64,000 nucleotides of DNA from Leptolinea sp964420995 (GTDB taxonomy: Bacteria; Chloroflexota; Anaerolineae; Anaerolineales; Anaerolineaceae): the NCBI GenBank assembly GCA_964420995.1, contig CAYQUX010000002.1, positions 1 to 64,000 on the forward strand, in the 5' to 3' direction. The notes beneath the pieces are model-generated. The model worked only from the letters and a program-made list of their open reading frames with translations, had not been told where the DNA came from and did not search any database. Position numbers and translations under genes: made by a program. Of this stretch, positions 16,575 to 24,427 are shown piece by piece. Numbering within the stretch: position 1 is the first letter of the stretch; each line of letters starts with the position of its first letter.

Positions 16575-18686
16575 GTGAATAATGATGAACTAAATGCTTT
16601 ATTGAAGCCAAAATCGATCGCCGTGATCGGGGCTTCAGCCACACCGGGAAAGATCGGCTATACCGTTCTGGAAAACCTGCAAAAATCCGGCTACAAAGGC
16701 CCCGTCTACCCGATCAACCCGTCCGCATCTGATATTCTTGGCATGAAATGCTATGCCAGTATCAGCGACATTTCCGGCAGTATTGATGCTGCTGTTATGT
16801 GTGTCCCCGTAAAACTGGTCAACACCATGGCGGAAGAATGCGGCAAGAAGGGTGTCAAAGGCCTGATCGTGATCACCTCCGGCTTCAGTGAAGTGGGACG
16901 TAAAGACCTGGAAGACGAGCTTGTTTCCATCGCCCGTAAATACAAGATGCGCGTTCTGGGCCCGAACATAGTGGGGACACTGTCCAACTCGGACAAAATG
17001 AATGCCTCCTTTGCTCCGTTTCTGCCATTGGATGGCAAAGCCACACTCATCACCCAGTCTGGCGCTCTGCTTATCGCCATGGATGCCGCTTCATATGTCC
17101 GCCGGGTTGGTTTCGACAAACTGGTCTCCATCGGGAATATGTGCGACGTGGATATCGCCGATATCATCGAATGGTTAAATGATGATCCAAGCACCACCTG
17201 CACCAGCCTGTATATTGAAGGTTTGAAAGATGGCCGCAAGTTCATCAAGGCCGGCCGCGAATCAAAGAAACCCATTATCGCCTTAAAATCCGGCGTCTCC
17301 GCCCACGGCGCGGCGGCGGCTGCCTCACACACCGGTTCATTGGCCGGTGCGGCAAAAGTCTACGGTTCCGCGTTCAAACAGGCCGGCGTCATCCAAGCCT
17401 CTGATCTCGACAACCTTTTCGACCGCACCCTGGCACTTTCCCTTATGCCCCCGCTCAAAGGTGAAAACCTGCTGGTCGTCACCAACGGCGGCGGTGTGGG
17501 TGTTCTGGCGACCGATGCGGCCGAACGTTACGGCATCCCCATGAAATTCGCCCCCACCGATGTTCAAGACGCCATGAAACAACACATGCCGGAATTCGGT
17601 TCCGCCAAGAACCCGGTCGACCTGACCGGTATGGCCGGCACCGAGTGGTACGCCGAATCTGTGCGCTTCGCCATCGCCCACCCGTGGGTTGACGGCCTCG
17701 TAGTTCTCTACTGTGAAACTGCCATGACCAATCCGTTGGAGATCGCCAAGGGCATCAAACAGGCTCTGGTTGAATCTGGTGTGAAAGATAAACCTGTCAC
17801 GGTGTCATATGTCGGTGGTGAAAAATCCGCCGCCGCCATGGCCTGGCTGGTGGAAAACGGCATTCCCGCCTACGGCGCCCCTGACCTGGCGATCAACGCC
17901 ATGGCCGCGCTGCGTGAATACGCCCTCATGCGCGAGACCGCCAAGGAACCCGCCTACAAACGCAATGATGCCGCCCGCAAGGTTGCCATGCAGGTCATTT
18001 CCGCCGCCCGCGCCGATGGACGCGGCGCCCTGACCGAGATCGAAGCCAAACAGGTCTTCAACGCCTATGGCCTTCCTGTGACCGCCACTGAACTGGCGAA
18101 AACAGAAGATGAAGCTGTCGCTTTGGCCAAGAAGATCGGTTTCCCCGTGGTAATGAAAATCGTCTCCCCTGAGATCCTGCACAAATCCGATGCCGGTGGT
18201 GTCAAAGTCAACATCAAAGACGAAGCCGCCTGCCGCGATGCGTTCCAGACCATCCTCAAGAACGCCAAAGCCTACAAAGCCGATGCCAACATCCATGGTA
18301 TTGCCATTCAGGAAATGGCTCCCTGGGGTACTGAAACCATTCTCGGTTCCACCAATGACGCCACCTTTGGCCCAACCATGATGTTCGGTCTGGGCGGTAT
18401 TTTCGTGGAAGTGCTCAAAGACGTCACCTTCCGCGTCGCCCCCGTGGACAAAGCTCAGGCAGCCGATATGTTCGAAGAGATTCGCGCCGCCGCCATTCTC
18501 AAAGGCGCCCGCGGTGAATCCCCGCGCGATCGCAAAGCCCTTGCGGAAACGGTGGAAATTTACTCCAGCATGATCACGGACCTCGAAGATGAGATTAGCG
18601 AATCAGATGCCAATCCGGTACTGGTCTACGAAGAAGGCAAAGGCCTGAAAGTCGTCGACGCCCGTATCATCTTGAAGAAAAAGTAA
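16575..18686 (+). CDS. acetate/acyl-CoA synthetase, ADP-forming, alpha-beta fusion
   Basis: A 703-residue single-chain ACD that interconverts acyl-CoA, ADP and phosphate with acid, CoA and ATP. In fermenters this conserves energy by making ATP from acetyl-CoA. The alpha part begins with a CoA-binding Rossmann domain (IAVIGASATPGKIGYTVLEN near 15-34), then succinyl-CoA-ligase-like domains. The phosphohistidine is His252 in SHTGSLAG. After a linker near 470, the beta part is an ATP-grasp domain (GFPVVMKIVSPEILHKSDAG near 520-539, then GGIFVEVLKDVTFR near 614-627). The start is GTG with AGGAGG eight bases upstream, a very strong ribosome site. A terminator follows. Confidence 0.93.
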   Translation: MNNDELNALLKPKSIAVIGASATPGKIGYTVLENLQKSGYKGPVYPINPSASDILGMKCYASISDISGSIDAAVMCVPVKLVNTMAEECGKKGVKGLIVITSGFSEVGRKDLEDELVSIARKYKMRVLGPNIVGTLSNSDKMNASFAPFLPLDGKATLITQSGALLIAMDAASYVRRVGFDKLVSIGNMCDVDIADIIEWLNDDPSTTCTSLYIEGLKDGRKFIKAGRESKKPIIALKSGVSAHGAAAAASHTGSLAGAAKVYGSAFKQAGVIQASDLDNLFDRTLALSLMPPLKGENLLVVTNGGGVGVLATDAAERYGIPMKFAPTDVQDAMKQHMPEFGSAKNPVDLTGMAGTEWYAESVRFAIAHPWVDGLVVLYCETAMTNPLEIAKGIKQALVESGVKDKPVTVSYVGGEKSAAAMAWLVENGIPAYGAPDLAINAMAALREYALMRETAKEPAYKRNDAARKVAMQVISAARADGRGALTEIEAKQVFNAYGLPVTATELAKTEDEAVALAKKIGFPVVMKIVSPEILHKSDAGGVKVNIKDEAACRDAFQTILKNAKAYKADANIHGIAIQEMAPWGTETILGSTNDATFGPTMMFGLGGIFVEVLKDVTFRVAPVDKAQAADMFEEIRAAAILKGARGESPRDRKALAETVEIYSSMITDLEDEISESDANPVLVYEEGKGLKVVDARIILKKK

Positions 18687-18699
18687 TATTTCATACATG

Positions 18700-18739
18700 A
18701 AAAAGCCGTGTTGTGATTATTCACAGCACGGCTTTTTTT
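18700..18739. terminator. strong bidirectional terminator
   Basis: AAAAAGCCGTGTTGTGA pairs with TCACAGCACGGCTTTTT (one G-U) around a four-base loop, with T and A runs outside. It lies between the rightward ACS gene and a leftward gene ending at 18754. Confidence 0.92.
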
Positions 18740-18753
18740 GTTATTAGCAAAAA

Positions 18754-19173
18754 TTATTTTGTTTTCAATTTCAATTGTTTGTACGCGCCCACCCAGGGTG
18801 TTCCCACCCGCGCACCGGGTGCCAGCTGGACTTTCATCAGTTTCTGGGCGATCATCCCGGAAGTTGACGCCACGGTTCCCCAGTCATCACTGAGTACGGC
18901 TTTGCTCATCGCGGCAGCCGCGCGGTCGCACCACTGCCATTCCATGCGGAAACGATCTGCCTTAACCCAGTAATCTTTCTTCTCCCAGGCGACCACACTG
19001 GCTTCGACGGATTTATACATCTCACCGCAGGCTATGGCGATAAAGGCGGCCAGGTCGCGGCTTTCCTCATCCGGGCGCTCTTGCTGCGCCAGCAGCCGAA
19101 TGGCTTTAACAACAGCTTTACTCAAACGTGTTCGTTCGCGTGTGCCCCCCTCGGTGGCTATGATTCGGCTCAA
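18754..19173 (-). CDS. small alpha-helical protein, unknown function
   Basis: I do not recognise a family. The start chosen is the TTG at 19173, because AGGAG (19185-19181 on the minus strand) sits exactly seven bases before it; this gives 139 residues. An ATG at 19218 would add 15 residues but has no ribosome site. The sequence is predicted mostly helical, rich in Ala, Lys and Glu, with two Cys (near 54 and 85) and several Trp. The basic C-terminus ends in QLKLKTK. No signal peptide or membrane helix is seen. It lies 78 bases after the coiled-coil gene on the same strand, so it may be the last gene of that operon or separately expressed. Confidence 0.6.
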   Translation of the reverse strand: MSRIIATEGGTRERTRLSKAVVKAIRLLAQQERPDEESRDLAAFIAIACGEMYKSVEASVVAWEKKDYWVKADRFRMEWQWCDRAAAAMSKAVLSDDWGTVASTSGMIAQKLMKVQLAPGARVGTPWVGAYKQLKLKTK

Positions 19174-19250
19174 TGGTAGGCTCCTGTAATAATGTAGAGC
19201 GGAATAATACGCTTCCATTGAGAAATTGTAAAGTACGCAATCAACTTCTG

Positions 19251-19946
19251 TTATTTCAAATAATTCGCCAGGCTCTGTATTCTTTTTCGAATATCAGGAA
19301 TAGCATTTTTTATCGTAACTTCATCGGTTGATTGCGCCTGCAATGCTTCCGTGATCAATCCATCCAATTGGATTTTTATCATCGACAATTTTTCGGAGTA
19401 TTGATCCAACTGGTTCAGCACACTTTGCTGTTGAATCTTTTTATCATCCAGGGTTTTCTTCATTTGCTCAAGACGGGCACGTTCCTGAGGGTTGGTCACT
19501 CCCTGCAATCTATTTTCAAAATCAGAAAGCTGCTGGTCAAGATTTTGATTGACAGTTGAAACCAGGCGATGGTTTTCGAGCAATGAATACCGACGGCAAT
19601 TTTCATACACCTGGTCAAGCAGCCGGGTGATGGCGGAATTTATTGGCAGTAAATTTCGTTGAACTTCATCTTCAGAAGACTGAATGGTATTAAAAAAGGT
19701 AACCTGAGATTTTTGTAATTGATTGAATTGATTTTGAAACCGCTGCGTTAATTCTGACCGATTCTCTATAGCGGCATTTATTTGGAGCGATGGATCGCGC
19801 AGAATCTTGATTACCAGAATCACCCATAAGACGATTCCTGCGGGAAACAACCACCAGGCAGCCACCAGGCCGGAAACCACGGAACTGAGAAGTAACAGTA
19901 CGCCGGCAGGGTCAAAAAAGGCATCAAACCAGGGAGAATTCTTCAT
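19251..19946 (-). CDS. membrane-anchored coiled-coil protein of the GPP34/VWA operon
   Basis: About 231 residues. The start chosen is the ATG at 19946 (MKNSPWF), with AGGA seven bases upstream; a TTG two codons earlier is possible. Two hydrophobic segments near the N-terminus (about 12-50) should form a membrane hairpin. They are followed by about 180 residues of Gln, Asn and Leu-rich heptad-like sequence (QRFQNQFNQLQKSQVTFFN, then repeated LDQ and QQ stretches), predicted to be a long cytoplasmic coiled coil. No enzyme motif. It starts within 10 bases of the VWA gene stop, so translation is probably coupled. Function unknown; a structural or signalling partner of the two solute-binding-like proteins is my inference. 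Confidence 0.7.
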   Translation of the reverse strand: MKNSPWFDAFFDPAGVLLLLSSVVSGLVAAWWLFPAGIVLWVILVIKILRDPSLQINAAIENRSELTQRFQNQFNQLQKSQVTFFNTIQSSEDEVQRNLLPINSAITRLLDQVYENCRRYSLLENHRLVSTVNQNLDQQLSDFENRLQGVTNPQERARLEQMKKTLDDKKIQQQSVLNQLDQYSEKLSMIKIQLDGLITEALQAQSTDEVTIKNAIPDIRKRIQSLANYLK

Positions 19947-19955
19947 TTCCAAATC

Positions 19956-21629
19956 CTAGAAAAATGTGGCTATATCAGAATAGACATTACGAATGGTCTG
20001 GGGATCGCTGCTATAGCTTTTTCCACCTGTTGTATTGGATATACGGTCAAGCACATCTTTATCCGCGTCGTTTCCAAAACCTATCGTGAATAGTTTGATG
20101 GCGTTACCACCCTCGTTACTCTTTGGGCCAATCTTTAAGACCAATTCGTCCAAAGATAGAGTCGAGGCGGTATCCTGACCATCTGATAACAAAACTACGG
20201 CTCGAATGTGATTTTCATCCGCATTCTGTTGAAGTTGGTTTGTGGCTTCAAAAGCCGCGTCATATAACGCTGTGTCTCCACCTTCAATAATGCCACCAAC
20301 CCGTCGGATGAGCTCGGTGCGTTTTTTGCCAACTTCGTCCATTTTGGTCAAAACATTAACATTTGAATTGAAGGTTAAGATTTGTACCCTGTCGCCATTG
20401 TCAAGTAATTTTATAAAATCCATTAAGCTGGTCCGCGCGGCGGCGATTTTGTCGCCAGCCATGGAGCCTGACGTATCTATCGCAAGAACAAGATCAACAG
20501 GCTTTTTCACCTTTCTCCAGGTGTCAAGCACACCCTGGGTCACTTCGGCGGAAGGGACTTCCAGAACCGTCTTGGGTTGTTGCACATCAATTCCATGACG
20601 GTCATCCAAAGGGCTGGACAGGCTTATGGAAGGATCTGCCGGTCTGAAACCAATTTCAATCGCCTTCTGTTGCTGTGGTTTTTCAAGAAGAAATTTTTGG
20701 AACAACAGGGCCGCTTCTTTTTGTGTGGGTGTGACCCATTCGGCATTAAGAATCACATAGGGGTGATTTGACCAGAACGTACCCTCTTTTGGGTAAATGG
20801 CAACCACAGGCAGTTGGTTGGATGAGCCATTCAGCCGGCTGATTTCCTGCGCCACAACCAGGTTTTCATACAATACAGATGCGCTCAAATAGGATGGTCC
20901 GCCCTGGAACATTTTTGTCGCGAAGAACCCGGTACTGGATCCATAATGTATGATGCTCTTTTGCACTTTGGATACGAACTCACTTACCTGGGGTGAATTC
21001 ACGTCTTCCATGGTCAGATCGCGTTGTTTATTGGTGGCCGCGTAAACCTGCGCGATAACAGCTACAAGACCGCTGTTGCTGTACCCTGGATGTGTGTGAC
21101 CGAACTTGAATGATCCCCATTCCGGGTAGCCAAGCTCTTCCCATCCATTTTCTGATACGGCGAGGTTGGCAATATCAGACCAGCCCAGACTTTTTTCCGG
21201 CCACCCCAGCGCCTCTGCCATGGGACGCCACATGGCAATCACAACAGGGCTCAAAACCAGATCTCTGGGTGTTTCGGTATAAATATCTGTGGAGTGGTTT
21301 TTTCTCCACTCGAAATTTGCCACTGGAATGTATAGTGATGACGCGGGACTCCAGACTACTGGTTTTATTGATCCCTGAATGATCCCTTCAACAGATTCAA
21401 TCGAGCCCATCGCTTTGGCGGTAACCTGGATAAGGCTGCCGTCTTCTGTCTTGATCTGTGCTTCATTAAATTGGTTTATCAAGGGTTCAAGCCATTGTTG
21501 CTTTTCAGACCCATACACAATGTCAACAGCCACATGTTTACCGGAAATCTGCGCCAGAATACTCTGACACCCGCTTACCAATAAAGAGATGATCAATATT
21601 GCTCCAGAAATTCCTTTGATCTTATTCAT
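19956..21629 (-). CDS. lipoprotein: solute-binding domain fused to VWA domain
   Basis: A 557-residue extracytoplasmic lipoprotein (lipobox VSGC at 18-21). Residues about 30-350 form a type-2 periplasmic binding fold of the Fe/sulfate/molybdate style (GWEELGYPEWGSFKFGHTHP near 163-182, GFRPADPSISL near 330). After a linker, about 375-557 is a von Willebrand A domain with an intact MIDAS: DTSGSMAGDK near 390-399 (DxSxS), a Thr in the GGDTALYDA stretch, and LSDGQDT near 484. Metal-dependent binding of a protein partner is expected. The binding domain is clearly related to the next protein in the operon, which lacks VWA. No permease or ATPase is nearby. Architecture certain, role unknown. Confidence 0.9.
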   Translation of the reverse strand: MNKIKGISGAILIISLLVSGCQSILAQISGKHVAVDIVYGSEKQQWLEPLINQFNEAQIKTEDGSLIQVTAKAMGSIESVEGIIQGSIKPVVWSPASSLYIPVANFEWRKNHSTDIYTETPRDLVLSPVVIAMWRPMAEALGWPEKSLGWSDIANLAVSENGWEELGYPEWGSFKFGHTHPGYSNSGLVAVIAQVYAATNKQRDLTMEDVNSPQVSEFVSKVQKSIIHYGSSTGFFATKMFQGGPSYLSASVLYENLVVAQEISRLNGSSNQLPVVAIYPKEGTFWSNHPYVILNAEWVTPTQKEAALLFQKFLLEKPQQQKAIEIGFRPADPSISLSSPLDDRHGIDVQQPKTVLEVPSAEVTQGVLDTWRKVKKPVDLVLAIDTSGSMAGDKIAAARTSLMDFIKLLDNGDRVQILTFNSNVNVLTKMDEVGKKRTELIRRVGGIIEGGDTALYDAAFEATNQLQQNADENHIRAVVLLSDGQDTASTLSLDELVLKIGPKSNEGGNAIKLFTIGFGNDADKDVLDRISNTTGGKSYSSDPQTIRNVYSDIATFF

Positions 21630-21641
21630 TTTTCCTCTTCC

Positions 21642-22862
21642 CTATTTCACATTTACCTTGCGATGCCACAGGTCAATCAGCGTATTTAAGAAATCGGATG
21701 ACGGTATCTGGCTATCCGGTGGAAGTGTTGGTCTAATCCCCAGACTCGAATTAGCGGTGAAAGGACTGCCCGGTTGTGTAAGGCTCACAGTTGGGTCCAC
21801 CGGTCGGAATCCCTGATTAAGTAGAGCTTTCTGTTGTGCGTCAGCAGATAAGAGGTAAGCGCGTAACGTTTCAGCCGCTTTCTTTTGATCAGGTGTGATC
21901 CAATCTGCCGTTACCAGACAAAACGGATGATCTGACATAATGGTTGTGGCCGGGTAGTACACATGCAATTCACCATACCGGCCTCTGGCGTTTTGCGCCT
22001 GCTCAATGGCCGTGGCTTCGTAAACCGCGACAAAATCATAAACACTTGGTCCATACGCAACGATATCTTTCATGTAAGTGCCCGTGCTGTCACCAAATTT
22101 ACTGATCGTATTTTCCAACGCGGACAACCAGTTTTGATATTCTGAATTGGCCAGGAGATCAGCGGAGGTGATTCCAGAGGTCTTGCCGAAATAATCGTAT
22201 GTCATTGATAGTAATGTCATCAACCCGCTATTTGAAGTCTCCGGGTTGGTATGACCAAATTTTATGTACCCCCATTCCGGCCTCCCGTATGCTTCCCAAC
22301 CCTTAGAGTTTATTAATACTGGCTGAAGAAGCGTCCATAAATTGGTAGGCGGTTCATTTCCCCAAAGGGCATCAGCCCGTTCTTTCCAGGCGACCAGAAC
22401 AAGAGGGGATTTCACCACCGGAACGCAGGTATTAGGATCTGCCAGCGGAAGGATGGTTGTGCCAAATTTTTTCTCAGATTGATCTGCCAGCATGGTTGCC
22501 TGCAACATACTGGCCGGACTGACCATTACAGGTTTGGCTTTGCCATCCATTATGGACAAAACCATCTCCCGTGATCCCATCTGGTCCATTTCTATCTTTA
22601 TCGGGTGTCCGTTAATGGTGAAATTCTGCTCTTCAAACTCGGGAATTACCTGATTCAGCCATCCTTCTTTTTCGGTGGAATACAAAAGATGAACAACAAC
22701 CGGTTCCGGTGGTGGAAGAAGCCAATCTCTCAAAGGCGCTTTCGCGATCATGCGAAATGATGGGGAAATAATGGAAACGATAAAGACAACAAACGAGATA
22801 AGAATATAAAGGATTAGAACGAACCAGTTCAATCTGGATGTTTTCATAAGACCGGGAATCAT
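21642..22862 (-). CDS. membrane-anchored solute-binding-like protein, paralogue of the VWA fusion
   Basis: A 406-residue protein with one uncleaved N-terminal membrane helix (about 12-35) and an extracytoplasmic type-2 binding domain. It shares block after block with the VWA fusion: GWEAYGRPEWGYIKFGHTNP and SNSGL, then HPFCLVTADWITPDQKKAA, then GFRPVDPTVSLTQPGS. The pair therefore comes from a tandem duplication. It ends soon after the point where the other continues into VWA, and no VWA or other domain is present. The start codon overlaps the GPP34 stop by four bases (ATGA), so translation is coupled. Without an ABC permease it is more likely a sensor or structural receptor than an importer part. 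Confidence 0.85.
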   Translation of the reverse strand: MIPGLMKTSRLNWFVLILYILISFVVFIVSIISPSFRMIAKAPLRDWLLPPPEPVVVHLLYSTEKEGWLNQVIPEFEEQNFTINGHPIKIEMDQMGSREMVLSIMDGKAKPVMVSPASMLQATMLADQSEKKFGTTILPLADPNTCVPVVKSPLVLVAWKERADALWGNEPPTNLWTLLQPVLINSKGWEAYGRPEWGYIKFGHTNPETSNSGLMTLLSMTYDYFGKTSGITSADLLANSEYQNWLSALENTISKFGDSTGTYMKDIVAYGPSVYDFVAVYEATAIEQAQNARGRYGELHVYYPATTIMSDHPFCLVTADWITPDQKKAAETLRAYLLSADAQQKALLNQGFRPVDPTVSLTQPGSPFTANSSLGIRPTLPPDSQIPSSDFLNTLIDLWHRKVNVK

Positions 22863-23509
22863 TCCTTTTCGTTATTGATAACGTTGGTTAACGAATCGAT
22901 GATCGAAAGAATGGAAGAATGCTGCAGTCTTTCTTCTTCCGTAGTTGTGTTTATTTGTACCAGGTTATCGATACGGTAATGAATGGACTTAATCTCATCA
23001 TAGGTGAATAGAAGATCCAGTAAATGGATGGTCTGCATCAATTTTATTACGGCAAAATCCTCAATTTCGATGGGCGATTCGCTAAAGAGTTTGCGACGGA
23101 TCGCTTCCTTATCCTGGAATTTTGTGGATGGCACCACGATGGGATTGAAACGATAAAGTTGGCCGTCCAGAATTAGCAACTCTTTTTCAGTCATGTGAGA
23201 TAAAAATTCTTCATGGATCCTTTTTCTTTTATGCCCCAATGCCTGGATCCAAAAGGAACACTTGCGGTACTCTTTTTCAAAAATGATGATCTTGACCAGG
23301 TCCGCCGGGATATACGAGTGGTTATCAATGGAATTGTTAATCACCAGTTTGCGAGCGGAGTTTAGGAACCCAACATTATCCAGAATGATCTGAATCAATC
23401 CGGCTGTAACCAATCCATAAGATAAAAATGGGGACTTATTGATCTGAACAGACCCATTTCGCTTTTCATGGAGACTGAAAAGGAAAATTTTCTCGGAAAT
23501 TGAGGTCAT
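22859..23509 (-). CDS. GPP34 (GOLPH3-fold) family protein
   Basis: A 216-residue cytoplasmic protein that I place in the GPP34 family, known in eukaryotes as a phosphoinositide-binding Golgi protein and found in some bacteria with undefined roles. Matching landmarks: ISEKIFLFSLHEKRNGSVQI near the start, FLSYGLVTAGLIQIILD near 27-43, the tryptophan segment CSFWIQALGHKRKRIHEEFL, a short LDGQLYRFNPIVVP strand, and helical KLMQTIHLLDLLFTYDEIKS. The start at 23509 (MTSISEK) has GGGAGG about five bases upstream; an ATG at 23536 would add nine residues without a ribosome site. First gene of the four-gene coupled operon. Family call by eye, moderately sure. Confidence 0.7.
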   Translation of the reverse strand: MTSISEKIFLFSLHEKRNGSVQINKSPFLSYGLVTAGLIQIILDNVGFLNSARKLVINNSIDNHSYIPADLVKIIIFEKEYRKCSFWIQALGHKRKRIHEEFLSHMTEKELLILDGQLYRFNPIVVPSTKFQDKEAIRRKLFSESPIEIEDFAVIKLMQTIHLLDLLFTYDEIKSIHYRIDNLVQINTTTEEERLQHSSILSIIDSLTNVINNEKE

Positions 23510-23648
23510 ATCACCCTCCCGGTTTGATGTATTCACTTGTAAAAATATGGTACCTGTTCATCTTTAACAAAATAAAAACATGTGGTTATTGCTTTGTAAA
23601 ATACCTGGATTCTTAAAACACGCGGAAATAATTCTTAAAATTTATTCA

Positions 23649-23678
23649 TTGCATTTGATAACAAATTTGTTCTATAAT
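23649..23678 (+). promoter_or_regulatory. promoter with palindromic operator before the repair pair
   Basis: TTGCAT (23649-23654) and TATAAT (23673-23678) are 18 bases apart and precede the ATG at 23702. The spacer contains AACAAATTTGTT (23660-23671), a perfect 12-bp palindrome placed where a repressor would block polymerase. Identity of the regulator unknown. Confidence 0.6.
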
Positions 23679-23701
23679 AGAATTGGAACAAAAAAGAGAA
23701 C

Positions 23702-24427
23702 ATGGATACAAAAACCGCACGCACTATTGGGATTCAATTGGCCACTAAAATTCGCGAAAGCGATTATCAGGCTGCCAGCCTATTGTTGCGGCCCATTCTG
23801 CGTGAGCGAATCCCTTTTCGTCTTCTGGACATACTGGGGAATGAAATAGGACGAGAATCCAGTGAACTAACGAATCCATTTCTGGAAAACATGGCGGCAG
23901 AAGGCACAATGGGCGGCTGGATCGTGATTGCCAGTGCGTTGCAGCAACAGGCCAAAACCGATCTTTCCACCGCGCTTATTGCCGTTTGCCATTACGTGAT
24001 CCAGGCAGATGTCTGGTATGCCGCCGATTCCTTCGGGGAACGGGTTCCAGGTCACACACTTGTGAATCAATTTAATCAGACGTTGTCCATCCTCTCCGGC
24101 TGGCGTGATGATCCCAATCGCTGGGTCCGACGTATGGTCGGAGTCTCCGCTCATTACTGGGCCAAACAGGCACACGGAAAATCCGCCTGCATGCCGCAGG
24201 TGGAACGCCTTCTGGACCTTCTTAAACCGATGTTCACCGAACGCGACCAGGACGCCATCAAGGGGATTGGCTGGGGGTTGAAGACCCTCGGCCGTTACTA
24301 CCCGGATATTGTGGTGGAGTGGCTCATAGGCCAATCAAACCGGCCGCACCGTGCTCTGATGATGCGTAAAGCCATTAAATATCTCCCCGCCGCCCTTCGC
24401 GAAAAAGTGACTGGCAGAACGTCATGA
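23702..24427 (+). CDS. AlkD-like HEAT-repeat DNA alkylation repair protein
   Basis: A 241-residue all-helical protein resembling the DNA alkylation repair (AlkC/AlkD) family, HEAT-like repeats that cradle damaged DNA. Pointers are helix pairs such as QADVWYAADSFGERVPGHTL (near 100-119), DDPNRWVRRMVGVSAHYWAK (about 135-154) and AIKGIGWGLKTLGRYYPDIV near 185-204, followed by HRALMMRKAIKYLP. The positions of Trp, Arg and Asp fit the AlkD pattern of W-aromatic and charged DNA contacts. The start is a weak AGAGA-led ATG. The stop overlaps the next start (ATGA), so it is co-translated with a radical SAM protein. Glycosylase activity is not proven by sequence. Confidence 0.72.
   Translation: MDTKTARTIGIQLATKIRESDYQAASLLLRPILRERIPFRLLDILGNEIGRESSELTNPFLENMAAEGTMGGWIVIASALQQQAKTDLSTALIAVCHYVIQADVWYAADSFGERVPGHTLVNQFNQTLSILSGWRDDPNRWVRRMVGVSAHYWAKQAHGKSACMPQVERLLDLLKPMFTERDQDAIKGIGWGLKTLGRYYPDIVVEWLIGQSNRPHRALMMRKAIKYLPAALREKVTGRTS

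Noticed and set aside
19956..22862. Ordinary ABC importer binding proteins
   Set aside because: There is no permease or ATPase in the operon or nearby on that strand, and one copy carries VWA.
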